Below are positions 54,393 to 64,000 of a DNA stretch of 64,000 nucleotides, piece after piece. Location: assembly GCA_017591395.1 (NCBI GenBank), contig WEDG01005438.1, positions 33,175 to 97,174 on the forward strand. The letters run 5' to 3'. Origin of the DNA: Schistocephalus solidus. Taxonomy: Eukaryota > Platyhelminthes > Cestoda > Diphyllobothriidea > Diphyllobothriidae. The translations under genes were made by a program, and so were the position numbers. Position 1 is the first letter of the stretch. Every line of letters begins with the position of its first letter. The notes under the pieces are model-generated. The model was not told where the DNA came from. It did no database searches and saw nothing but the letters and a program-made list of their open reading frames with translations.

Positions 54393-55310
54393 TCATTGGT
54401 TTACTAGATTTGACAGATAAAGCAGGCCAGGTTTGTTTGAGAGGGAAAAGATTTCATTCAAACCAGAAACAAGGTGAACGGGTGAAGATTCAAGGGGAAT
54501 CGAAATTCCTGTTGATCTGGAGGGCCGTGTGTTTGCATTAGTTAGAATGCCAACCTCTGAGCTAACTTTTGTCATTGTAGATTTACACCTAGGCATCCCG
54601 TTTGCTAATGAGGGTGAAACCCCACGTTCCATTGGGGTTTATCTCTACAGATAAACAGCTTGTTTTTCTGCAAATATTGAGCTGAGTTCTCATGCTTGGA
54701 GAAAATAACGTTCACTTCAATCGCCGAAAAGCTTTTTACCAGAATTTTCGGATTTTTGCAATGAAAAAACAACATTTTAGCTTCCGTGACTTAAATATAA
54801 ATTCTAAATTCTAAATAAATAAAAACAAAAAGTTAAATCCACGTGAGTATAGGTAATGACTTGTGACGTCCAGGGGGATTTTACTCCAAGGGACGATTTT
54901 TAAAAAAAGTTGTAATTTCTCTTATGTCAGTCATTTGACTCAGTACTAATCATTTTTATAAAGGGCTCAAGTTTATTGAATTGTTGAGAAGTAATTGAAG
55001 ACAACTTTCCGTCAAAAATGGTGCCAAGGATCGTGAACAGAGAATCATATTGAGACATAAAAATATTAAAATTTTCCAGTTTGTAAAGAGCAAGTTTCTT
55101 CATGTTTACTGTGGGGTGCTCTAGTGGAAGATTTACACTAAGAGGAAATTTGCGTCGAAGCTCTGACTGAGGTTCCATATTAAGTTTAAATATCAGTATT
55201 TTTAAAAGTGATAATACGAAAGAGAAATTGTCACAAGCGACGTTTTGCGTAAGAAGAGATGTAATATTTGTAAGATATTCAATAAGATATGTTTTAACGA
55301 AGCACTGCAA
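54393..55310 (-). pseudogene. Family A ORF1-like frames
   Basis: An open frame 55310-54927 includes MEPQSELRRKFPLSVNLPLE and TSQQFNKLEPFIKMISTESN. A second, 54632-54393, reads MERGVSPSLANGMPRCKSTM. They lie 5' of the endonuclease and so are best explained as parts of ORF1, split by about 300 bases of other sequence. There is no recognisable fold. The same 5' DNA recurs at 63.65-64.0 kb. Confidence 0.45.
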
Positions 55311-56099
55311 GCAAAATCTTCTAGTTAACGAGTTTAGACTGCAAATACAATTAGGGAAGAGCCTATGCAGAATAAAATCTCACCTCAACTGGTATAGCAC
55401 CTACTGCAAATTATTTTTCACTGAAAATTAGGTAAACTTACAAAATTTCAACGCTTGTTCCAGAATAACTCTTTAGATTCCGTACTTTTTACGTAAATCT
55501 GCAATACATTTTATGAAGCTATGTCGGGTGAAAAACTTTAAAACCATATTTTACTCCCTATTGTTAAATGCAATAACTGCAGGTGTGTGTAGTAGATAGG
55601 GTAAGAAATACAAATAAATCGTCAACAATTAAGTGTACAGTTACGACAGGAAACGAAACAATCCCTATAAAATTCCAGAATTCGCTTATCTTCGAATTTG
55701 AACCAACCACATTAGATCTTGACCTTTTGTGATATAATTAGGGGTATAAGATGAACCGTTGGAATATGGTACGAGCTAGTTTGTTGACGGTTAAATAATT
55801 TGTCTTTAAATTGAGATGATCGAGGATTTTGTATTTGAAGTACGCTATTTAAGCGACGTGGCTCAAGACATTTCACGGAGTGGCCTTGAGAACTGCGTTA
55901 AGGAGGGGAAGCTGTCAGTCGATGTGCTTTAGACGGATTTGACGTATAAATGCTTGAGATGGGGTCGCAGACATTACAGGTTGGCTAAAAGCACTGGAGA
56001 TTTTATTAACTGGCCGTAAGGGAAACGAAGTAGAAGGTGGAGTGGAGAGGCTCATTGAATTAGACATCTGAGTAGATGAATTAACCGATGCATTGAGGT

Positions 56100-57110
56100 T
56101 AGCAGAAATACGACCATACTTGTGAATAAATGGTTAAGAAGTTGATGAAGTTTTAAAAGTTCTGATCCAAAGGGAATTAAAGGCAGGTAACGAGTCGAAA
56201 TCTCCAGGACCAGATTAGATTCTACCCAAGATCCTCAAGGAACTCGTCGGTGAACTTTCTGTGCTCGTGTCAGTGTTCTTTCAAGGTTTATTTGACTCTG
56301 GACTACTTCCTATGTATTGGAAGCTGGTAGCCGGGCGTCGGTGACAAATTACGGGCCTATAGCTTGCCATGCATCCTAGGCAAGGTTATGGAGAGGATCA
56401 TTAAGAGCAAATTAATAAAATGCCTAAGGACGCATGATTTGCTATCAACATGTAAACATGGGCTTCGAAAAGGATAATCCTGCCCGACAAACTTGCTAAA
56501 ATCTCTCTAGAGCTAAACCCGAGCTCATAAAGATAGGCACGTGGTTCACATCACCTGAATTGACTTTGTAAAGGCATTCGACACTGTGCCACACCGAAGG
56601 CCGTTGTACAAGCTAGAAAGAATAGGAATCAGGGGTAACTTCCTCAAATGGAATGAAAACTTCCTCGTGGGTCGGCCCCAGGTTGTTTGTGTCAGCCAAT
56701 AGAGGCTAATTTCTGCTGTAGTCAAGCGTGGGGTTTCCCAGAGGTCAGCACTACGGCCAAAACTGTTCCTGATATACGTGTGCAATTTTGTCGGAAATCT
56801 GGACTGTGAAGCAGCAATTTTCGCTGATGACATTAAAATCTAGAGCATAATCCGTAATGCTGCTGACGAAGATAGACTCTAGATTAAAGTAAACTGGTTG
56901 ACGGATTGGTCGAGTCATTGGCTTTTGCGGTTTAACGTCGATAAATGTACAATACTTTGCTAAGGCAACTCATCCGGATCAGCCGAAAGAAGAAGCTACT
57001 TTCTCAACGGTACAGCCTTTCAGAACGTGGAAACCCAAAATAGACCTTGGTGTGCTGACGACAACCACTTTAAAACCATACTCTCACAAGTTGAGAGTGG
57101 CAAAGAGCGC
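56100..57110 (+). pseudogene. Non-LTR RT relic (B2), heavily decayed
   Basis: + strand fragments in order: SKSPGPD, ILPKILKELVGELSVLVSVF with FQGLFDSGLLPMYWK, MERIIKSK-type remnants, RHCATPKAVVQA, VKRGVSQRSALRPKLFLIYV (motif B; expected SGVPQGSVLGPLLFLIYV), AAIFADDIKI (FADD intact), WLTDWSSHWLLRFNVDKCTI. About a dozen stops and shifts make it far older than B1. Its 3' limit is near 57110. Confidence 0.75.
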
Positions 57111-57239
57111 AAGGGCTGTGTTCTATATATTTTTATATATGGTATATATTTTCGAGGGTTACAGGTATTGCCCTTGATTACCCTATCAATGATAAATAAT
57201 CAGCGAATTTATGCACTCAATATAAAATTGTGGACATAA

Positions 57240-57612
57240 GTCAGTCAAGTTTCGAGTTTCGAGTTTTCGAGTTTTCGAGTTTCAAGTTTTCATGGTTTTT
57301 GGCCAAAAAATGTGGAAGATAGGTAGAGCCCGATAGATTTTAAAAGGCCGGTTTTCAGTTATCATGTTTTGAGAAACGTCTTTTGTCAAATAGTATGCCA
57401 TCAAGCCTTCTTTCAAAATCAGAAATGCTGTCAGCGGTAACCGTCTCGCTTGGTAACGAGTTCCAAGGTCATACCACTCGTTGGCTGAAAAAAAAACTTT
57501 TCAAGGTACAATCGCGTGCGTTCGCTATTGAACTTGTAAGGATGACCATGCAGATGAGTTGTGCAGGTAAACTCGAAGAAAACCTGCAAACTCAGGGAAA
57601 AATCCTGACCCC
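57240..57612 (-). pseudogene. Truncated non-LTR 3' end with (TTTCGAG)n-type tail
   Basis: The minus strand encodes GQDFSLSLQVFFEFTCTTHL, HGHPYKFNSERTRLYLEKFF and FQPTSGMTLELVTKRD, the THLRGHxxKL..R.R....FFSQRV.N.WN region at the C-terminus of CR1/Jockey-like elements. Its 3' end is an array of CGAAAACT/CGAAACT units at 57285-57245. Only about 370 bp remain. Confidence 0.65.
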
Positions 57613-57617
57613 GGGTA

Positions 57618-59655
57618 GATAGATAGATAGGTAGAAGTTTTATTTGAGTACCCGGAAGGGCACTGTCATAAAATTTAACTAAAACGAATACGAAATCGTG
57701 TACGGTTAAGTTTGAATAGTAGGTCAATTTTTGGCGATGACAAGACACAAATCAGTATGGTCATAAAAATTTGATTCAACGGCAGACAGTGAGAAAAAAT
57801 CCTCGGGCATTTTAATGGAAGAATCATATTTTGAATGGGGTTCGTAGGATTTTAAAGAGATAAAACTGTCGCTCCTAGGTGAGAGACATACGCGTTTGGT
57901 AGGACCAACATGTTTATGAGAGCGTTTGAGCGTTCAAAACGCTCCTCATCGTGGGAGAAATAATTAAACGATTGTGGCTACTTTTCAGCACCTCAGGTGT
58001 AATTTCAATGCATATCGACTAGCTATAAGCGTAACTGTCAAGGATTCTAGACAGGGGAAACCTTCGCAGGCATCATCCGTACGCTTATGGTTGAATTAAA
58101 AAGAACCGTAGAGATCGTGAAGGTCATGGTAGAATTGCCAGCGAAGTAACCATGATACTGTCATTTCTGATTTCTCAGACCACCACCAGAGGAGCCCGAA
58201 ACGATCGTCAACAGTCTGAGTAGGGTCAACACCGCGACACTGCTCCGCGAGGACATAAGAAGCAGCATGGTAGGTTGCTTCTGAGCGTAGTACGGAAGGA
58301 TAACGGGAGATCCGGTAATTTAGTAAGAAGATATCACCATAATGCACTTAGAGGTGCTAGTTGGCATTAGAATCGATGATGAATCTGAGGCGTTTACAGC
58401 TCAGTATTGAGATTGGAATTCGGATGATGATTATCGGCATTCGAAACAAGATGCTTCAAAACGAGCGCTCAATATGACATAATTCTTTGGTGATCATTTT
58501 ACTGAGGCATGGGTTATGAAGACATCATAGTTCATGGGGGAAACGATACATCGAAGATATAATTTGGAGGCAGTTTACTAAATTACCCATGGTCATTTTT
58601 CAGGGTCATGGAGAAAGCTGATCAGAAAGGAAGAGGAAAATGACAGGCAATTTGATTCATTGTTAAGATAAATGTGCAGTCTTCGCTTAAAAGTAGACAG
58701 GATATTTGAAAACCTTATATCGATTGGCAGGTTATTCCAAAGAAAGTAATACCTGGAAGCAAAGAACAGAGAACGTATAGATGTGACGGATATAAGAGGC
58801 GGTATAATCAGTGAAGCGTTACGTACGTTGTATGGACGACTAATGCGGGTTAGGGTAGGAATTCAGGGAATATTTGAACTATTATTAAAGCAATAAATGA
58901 GGCAGAAGCCAGCTTTCAGTTTCCGAACCCATAGAAATTTTGAGTTAGTTAGCTGGCCCCTATTGAAGTATGAAGTAGTTGGAAGGGTTGGAGGTTAGAG
59001 TTTCCGAGTAAAATATTTTATACATTTTCAATTTTGGAACGGCTACACTCGTTCGTTAAACCAAAAAATGGACAGCAATGTTCAAGAATGGGAAGGACAA
59101 ACATTTGATAAAGTCTTAATTTAATTTCTAGAATATAGAAATTATAAGAGATAAGGCCACAAATCTGTGCAGCTTTGGCCGTTATTCTATCGGCATTAGG
59201 CGAGAGATCTAAATTATTAGTGTAGCTTTAACCTAAGTCCTTGATGATGGATCATTCGGTCATAGGGGTGCCTTAAAAAGTAACTGGTTTTGGTAGCCTG
59301 TCAAGCCCGAAGCACATGTAACGACACTTAGAATGTGACAATTCCAATTGCCACGTTGAGCTCCACGCTTGAAGTACAAGCATGCCTCCATGGCTTTCTT
59401 CTAAGCTTCGTTGAGCTAAAGATTTAGTGAAAGAACATAGGCGTTTTAGCTTATCCGTGTGAATAAAAGAATGATAGTGTTTAACTTCTGAAGAAATATG
59501 ATAAATTTAAAGCAAAAACAAAAGAGGACCGAAAACGTCGCCTTGTAGGACACCGCTTACAATAGGGGTCTCAGTTGAAAATGAGGACCCCACTAAGTTC
59601 TATTGTTCACGATAAGTTAGATATGATGTACTGAAATCGGTAAGGAGGCTTTGAA
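57618..59655 (-). pseudogene. Non-LTR family A fragment (A5), 5'-truncated
   Basis: On the minus strand, RT motif B SGVLQGDVFGPLLFLL (59573-59526), then a ruined YADD (HTDKLKRLCSF), SKCRYMCFGLDRLPKPVT and the post-RT region QLTNSKFLWVRKLKAGFCLI, in the order of the other A copies. The 3' end has a (CTAT)n tail at 57618-57636 after AAATAAAACTTC. Many stops. Confidence 0.72.
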
Positions 59656-60164
59656 GAGGGCCTATAAAGAGACTATAAGAGGACCTTGCGCGTCGTTTGA
59701 AATTGCTTTCGAATTTCAGCTCCTTTGCGTTAATGAAGTTAAAGTCTCTGCCTTAGTGTAGAAGACACGTTGATTTGGAATAACTCTTGAGTGGATTGTC
59801 CAATCTCTAAATTTGTGAGTTATTTGCTTGGACTTGACGATTCTGTGAATATCCAAACATTCCTTCAATGAGGATTATTACACGTCCCGGACGTTATCAA
59901 TACGAGAAATCAAAGCTTTAACGTTCACCTGTTTCCAGATTTCACGTCAGCGGTGTGCTGCTGTTATCTGCTCTCATTTGGGGAAGGAGAAGTCTCAACA
60001 AAGGCTGAGTCGTTGCATGCTTCTTTAAGTCTGCCTGCTGAATATTTTTGCACCCTAGCCCATTTATTTTAGGAAGATTTATAAATTAAATGCATTCGCA
60101 AAGAATCGAAAATGGTATGGAAAACATAGACGCTCAGGATTCATCTGCGCGGAGAAAACAAATT

Positions 60165-60236
60165 GCTGCCGCGGTCAGGGGTCAAACCCTCGCGGAAATA
60201 ACATGTGGCGACGCACCGAACCACTTAGCCACATTC
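60165..60236 (-). repeat. tRNA-like A/B boxes antisense to family B leader
   Basis: On the minus strand, TGGCTAAGTGGTTCGGTGCG (60231-60212, A box) and GAGGGTTTGACCCC (60191-60178, B box) lie about 43 bases apart. The counterpart is at 46815-46880. The B-box core differs, yet spacing is kept. Confidence 0.5.
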
Positions 60237-60409
60237 CCACGGAAATTTGACAAAATAAATCGATACAAACAGAAAACGATGCTACAGACAAACATTCAGT
60301 TACTACTCCTTCTCCTGCCAAGTGGGTAAAAAGCTTGATAACACTTATGAATGTTACCTATGAGGACGAAAAGTGCATGAGTTTTTTAAGTCTCCTACAT
60401 TAATTCCTA

Positions 60410-61162
60410 TTGTTGGAGAATGAGATAAATAACTTGAAACAAGACAAGGCCGATCTTAAAAGAGAAGGTTTATTGTTTACCCAGAAAAAAACACCCGTAA
60501 CAACCAGTATTCCAACAAGAGAAATTACCTATGCAAACATAGCCTCCTCGAGGATACCTAATGTAGAGCTGAAAGACATTGCGTCAACAGAGCTCAGTAA
60601 ATCAGTAGACACTTCCTTTCATCAAAAGGGAGATCAAACCAGCTCATGTACCTTACAACTGTCATCCAGCTCAGAAAGAATCCGTTATGCTCTGGATACA
60701 CAAACATATGCGACATCGTTGCTGGATGATACAAAAAAGGTTGACGTTGAAAAGCTCGTCAAATTTGAAGGACCAAAGACGAAGGATTCGAAGACTAAAA
60801 ATGCCAAGATGATTTTACAAAAAATGAGTTTTAACTCCGAACATAGCTCGTTCTTACCGATAGATGCTCAGGTTGAATCCTCTGCAGTTGATACAGGAGC
60901 AAGTGGAGAAAAAATTGGAAAAGTTCCTAAAAGGGGTTTGCCATTAACTTTAGGAATCGTTGCTCATACTGACGCAAATAACATCGTCAACCAAAGTATA
61001 ATTCTTCCGGATACTGAGGCCCAATCGAAAAATCAGAGCTCCAAGTCACCAAACAGACATTTTGGCCGAAAACGAAATCTCGTTAATAATAATTCACAGG
61101 AAGTGTTTATTGCTGGAGATTTCAATGCAACTATAGAAGACTTGGGTAAATCTGACTGCTGA
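60410..61162 (+). pseudogene. Family B ORF1 fused in frame to endonuclease fragment
   Basis: 250 open codons. The N-terminal stretch ENEINNLKQDKADLKREG looks like the end of a coiled coil. It continues as a polar, Ser/Lys-rich ORF1 (IPTREITYANIASSRIPNVE; EKLVKFEGPKTKDSKTK). At about residue 232 it becomes QEVFIAGDFNATIEDLGKS, the GDFNA block of the endonuclease. Comparison with the minus copy shows that over 1 kb (ORF1 end and endonuclease start) is deleted at this joint, and the frame happens to stay open. No active nuclease can result because the N-terminal Glu region is gone. Confidence 0.7.
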
Positions 61163-61660
61163 TGGTGCGCCAACTTCCTTCGGCCACAAGCTAATGGATA
61201 TCACTCTTGACCAACCTCTGGCACAGAAGGTTAACATACCAAACAGCTTTAAAGAGAACCATAGAGCAAATTGTCTCGACCTAGTATTTGTGAAGGACAT
61301 CTCTAACATTGATGAAGGTTATTCTTTTGCACTCCTCGGTAAGAGTGACCATAGAACGCTGATGTGGGAATACTCACTTTATTCTCAGTGCCAGAAGAGA
61401 ACGGAAGTCAAGCGAAATATATGGAAGGTCGATTTTAACGCGATAAAGAAAGAACTGATGTCCGTGCAATGGGACTGTTTGCTCAAAGGGAAACCAGGGG
61501 ATGAGTAGCAATCGTTTAAGAAGGTTACACTCGAGCTGATTGAACGCTTTGGTATGGTGAATGTGCAACAAAGGACTAGTCGCCCTGCCTAGTTAACAAG
61601 AGAACTTAAGAGGCAGTTTAAGAAGAACATTAAAAAATGGAAGGTATTTAGATAAACAGG
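61150..61660 (+). pseudogene. Family B endonuclease C-terminus and linker
   Basis: DGAPTSFGHKLMDITLDQPL, AQKVNIPNSFKENHRANCLD, LVFVKDISNIDEGYSF, LLGKSDHRTLMWEYSLYS (catalytic SDH), MSVQWDCLLKGKPGDE, then a TAG, and the linker RELKRQFKKNIKKW. It closely matches 45038-44416 on the other strand. The RT would follow but is cut off. Confidence 0.78.
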
Positions 61661-61802
61661 GTCAGTAGAGCATCTCAAGGAATTTATTCATCGCAGAAAT
61701 TCTCTCCAAAAAATGATTCGTCAGGCAACGAAGAGCTATGAAGCAAGAAATTTTCAACAGGATGAATATAAACCAAAATTTATATTCCATTATATCAGTA
61801 GT

Positions 61803-63510
61803 CGATAAATAATAAATAAATAAATAAATTGTATATTTAAGGCCCAGAGGGCCCCATCATTACAAACTTAGTACCGTGGTTTAAATAAATACAAAGTGGA
61901 TAATTGCTGCACTATGTGAGCATCCATATGAACAGCAGAAATGAGTAGTATGGTAAACATATCCAACTCAAAATGATATTCCATTTTTAAAACAAAAGTC
62001 AATAATCTTTGGCATTTATGGTGAACTGGAAAGAAGAAGTTAAAAATCTCCTAGGGTTAAATCGGAGGCGGAGTTCGGCGAGCCGCCAATTTAACAAAAA
62101 TAGGAGAAAAATACTGCTCCACTAAAAAATTAATAGCTAAATGCAATGGGATAGTAATATGATGTTGCTGACAACGTATGAGTGTTCGGAACGCTCCTTG
62201 TCGGGTGAGAAATAATATAGCAGTCAGAGCAACTGTTTATAAACACCAGTGGATGTTAGAGCGGACGAACTCATCGCAGACAACATGGTAGAAACGAAGA
62301 GGGGACAGTAGAGGTCACGAGATCATCATCGAGATGTGACCTTGCTGACTGCATAATCCATCTCCAAAGAGGCGAAAACATCAGAACCTGCCTCGATCAT
62401 CAACAAAACATGGAGACTATCATGAGGGTTGTAAATTCGGAGGAAAGTATCAAGGTTGTCAAGAGTTGGCAATGCTAGTTTAAAAAAAGGGGAAGAAAAA
62501 GTTAATGGAAAGATTGACTCTACAGAGGATGATGGAAATATAATAAGAGACCAATATAATATCAAGGGAGCTGCCTCGAATACCGGGAGGACCCGATTCA
62601 AAATCCAAAAATTTGCGAGTTTGGGAAGGAAACAGACAATTAGAACTTTATATCTTCCGAAGCTAAATTTTTGCGTAATTTGGTTTTGAAAATAGCTAAT
62701 GAATAACGACATTCTAATTTGCAGTGGAAGATTATTCCATATGAATGCATATTTGGAGGCAAAAACTGAGACTGGTTAATTGTGGAGCTAAGGGTTGGTG
62801 GAATGATCATGGAGGAATTACGAGTGGCATAGGGTCGATCTACCGGAGTGAGAGCGTTAATTGGTGGGAAGATTTGAGCTAGAGTTAACGCGAAACAGGA
62901 AGCAGAGACCGGTTTCGAGTCTACTAACCCACAGAAATTTAGTGTTTGCTAACTGGCATCTATCTGTATAAGAGATACTGTATCCAGGAAGAGAAAATAG
63001 TCTTCGAGTAAAAACCCTCTGAACTTTTTCAATCTTACTGCGGTCAGAGGCGTTCATCAGCCCAAAGGGGGGACAGCAGTATTCTAGGATAGGAAGAACA
63101 AACATGCGGTACAGGTTTAACTTTATTTCCGGAAGGAATAAATTATGCGATATAAAACCACATATCTGTGCAGTCTTTGCATAAATTCGATCTGCATGAG
63201 GCGATAATTCTAGCTTATTCATGTAGCTTAGACCTAAGTCGTTTATGGTCAATCGTTCTAAACGTGTAATATTTTGAAATACTATGGGTCCAGGAAGATT
63301 GGCGGGGCCAAAACACATGAAACTGCTCTTGGATGGAGAAGATTCCATCCGTCAACTACAGCTCCAACGTGAGAGCATAAGTAGATCAGTGTTGATTTTA
63401 TCAACCCAACTATTGGCAGTGTCTGTAGAAAATGAATAAATGCGCTTGAGATCGTCAGCGTAAACGAAATTTCGTGAATTTGTGAGCAAAGCAAGGTTAA
63501 GGTCGAAGGC
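61803..63510 (-). pseudogene. Non-LTR family A fragment (A4), 5'-truncated
   Basis: On the minus strand the sequence begins within RT with RNFVYADDLKRIYSFSTDTA (about 63476-63417, YADD intact) and NTDLLMLSRWSCS. After a shift it is open for 163 codons (63348-62857): SSFMCFGPANLPGPIVFQNI, INDLGLSYMNKLELSPHADR, NLYRMFVLPILEYCCPPFGL, RRLFSLPGYSISYTDRCQLA, TKFLWVSRLETGLCFLFRV. A later piece has WNNLPLQIRMSLFISYFQNQ (62740-62681). The 3' UTR ends in (TTTA)n at 61835-61803, inside element B-plus. The best-preserved A copy for the RT thumb. Confidence 0.82.
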
Positions 63511-63654
63511 GGTTGGTTCAAATTTGAAGATAATGGAATTCTCGAATTTTAAACCGATTTCTTCGTTTACTGTTGAAAATATTAGCTTTATTATTGACAA
63601 TTTATTTTATTTCTACCTCATTATCAGCTGCACACACTTGCAGTTATCGCAATT

Positions 63655-64000
63655 GCAAAAGGGTAAAATATAAAGTTTTTAAACTTTTTCACCCCACATA
63701 GCCTCATCAAAGTTCTCGCAGATTAACGTCAAAAGGACGGAATCTAAAGGTTAGTTCTAGAAATAAAGTTGAAATTTTGTAAGTTTACCTTATTTCCAGG
63801 GAAGAATAATTTGCAGTTACTGGTTACTAGTTGATATAATTTTTCATCCTGCAAAGCCTCTTCGATAATTATATTTCTAGTTTTATCTCCTTACCTAGCA
63901 GATATTTGCTTGCATTGCCTTGCTTAAACACATATTTCAAATATAACATCTTATATTCCGCAAAACGTCACGAGTGACAATTTTCCTTTCGTATTATCGA
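63655..64000 (+). mobile_element. Family A 5' leader, + strand, running off the window
   Basis: Matches the reverse complement of 55565-55215: GGAATCTAAAGG/GGAATCTAAAGA, TTGAAATTTTGTAAGTTTAC, AATAATTTGCAGT, TTTTGCTTGCA-type, GCAAAACGTC and TTTCGTATTATC. This is the 5' region and ORF1 start of another family A element in the opposite direction from A4. Confidence 0.68.

Larger units (their letters stand above)
51119..55570 (-). mobile_element. Non-LTR retrotransposon family A (copy A2/A3), nearly full length, with internal deletion and insertion
   Basis: In minus-strand order: 5' leader (55570-55310), ORF1-like frame, endonuclease start, a deletion joining endonuclease to the RT linker, RT to KDLGL (52760), a block of repeat H with an (AAT)n run (52150-52760), then the post-RT region and 3' UTR with tail AAATATAAATTCTAAATTCT at 51150-51121. 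It lies inside B1. Confidence 0.72.
59712..61800 (+). mobile_element. Non-LTR retrotransposon family B (B-plus), internal deletion, 3' end interrupted
   Basis: The same leader as the minus-strand copy at 47.3 kb starts near 59712. ORF1 is followed directly by the second half of the endonuclease, then linker sequence. At about 61800 the 3' tail of family A copy A4 begins, so the RT is missing here. With the minus-strand copy it makes an inverted pair about 12 kb apart. Confidence 0.78.

Noticed and set aside
51119..54825. AAATATAAATTCTAAATTCTAAA at both 51.13 kb (minus) and 54.80 kb (plus) as terminal inverted repeats of one element
   Set aside because: The shared sequence is short and low-complexity, and the 54.80 kb copy lies inside the ORF1 region of family A, so it is more likely a separate tail or chance.
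57245..57290. CRISPR-like or regulatory tandem array of TTTCGAG units
   Set aside because: Short units without spacers, located at the 3' end of a truncated non-LTR element; best explained as its repeat tail.

Overview
This window is eukaryotic nuclear DNA, most likely from a parasitic flatworm, probably a tapeworm. It contains almost no host gene. The only convincing host coding sequence is the last exon of a cathepsin B-like cysteine protease at the left edge (2-214, + strand), followed by an ATTAAA polyadenylation signal. The rest is a graveyard of transposable elements. The flatworm assignment is an inference from the cathepsin B sequence, the mix of old non-LTR, Penelope-like and tRNA-derived repeats, and degenerate CCCTAA (animal-telomere-like) tracts. 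I could not search a database.

Layout. 0-9 kb: cathepsin B exon; a Tc1/mariner fossil with matching terminal inverted repeats and TA duplications (3590-5430); a modular short repeat called 'U' here (5.8-6.2 kb); a fold-back element with a telomere-like core (6918-7272); a Penelope-like (GIY-YIG) relic on the - strand (about 7.76-8.68 kb). 9-21 kb: two dimeric arrays of a roughly 330-350 bp repeat 'F' in opposite orientations (9.44-10.1 and 11.77-12.4 kb), several U copies, more telomere-like fold-back elements (16.1-17.4 kb) and microsatellites. 21-31 kb: tRNA-headed SINEs and a tandem U array (25.75-26.93 kb), otherwise unrecognised sequence. 32-35 kb: a shattered Tnp2/EnSpm-type DNA transposase and a non-LTR 3' end. 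36-37.1 kb: a very compact LTR element (two 525-bp LTRs, 99-bp interior, tRNA-Leu-type primer site, 4-bp target duplication), i.e. a TRIM-like element.

37.7-64 kb is dense with non-LTR retrotransposons. Family A lies on the - strand (37.9-38.8, 51.1-55.57, 57.6-59.65 and 61.8-63.5 kb), with a + strand 5' end at 63.65 kb to the edge. Family B has ORF1 plus APE endonuclease plus RT, and lies at 43.5-47.3 kb (-) and 59.7-61.8 kb (+); a relative lies at 47.9-51.1 kb (+) and a more decayed relic at 56.1-57.1 kb (+). Family C is a + strand element (38.79-42.7 kb) with endonuclease, RT and a long C-terminal tail encoding C2H2 zinc fingers. Insertions are nested: family A 3' tails sit abruptly inside + strand family B-type elements at 51.12 and 61.80 kb. 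Nearly every reading frame is broken by stops or frameshifts, so these are fossils rather than working genes, and the interest lies in element structure and insertion history.
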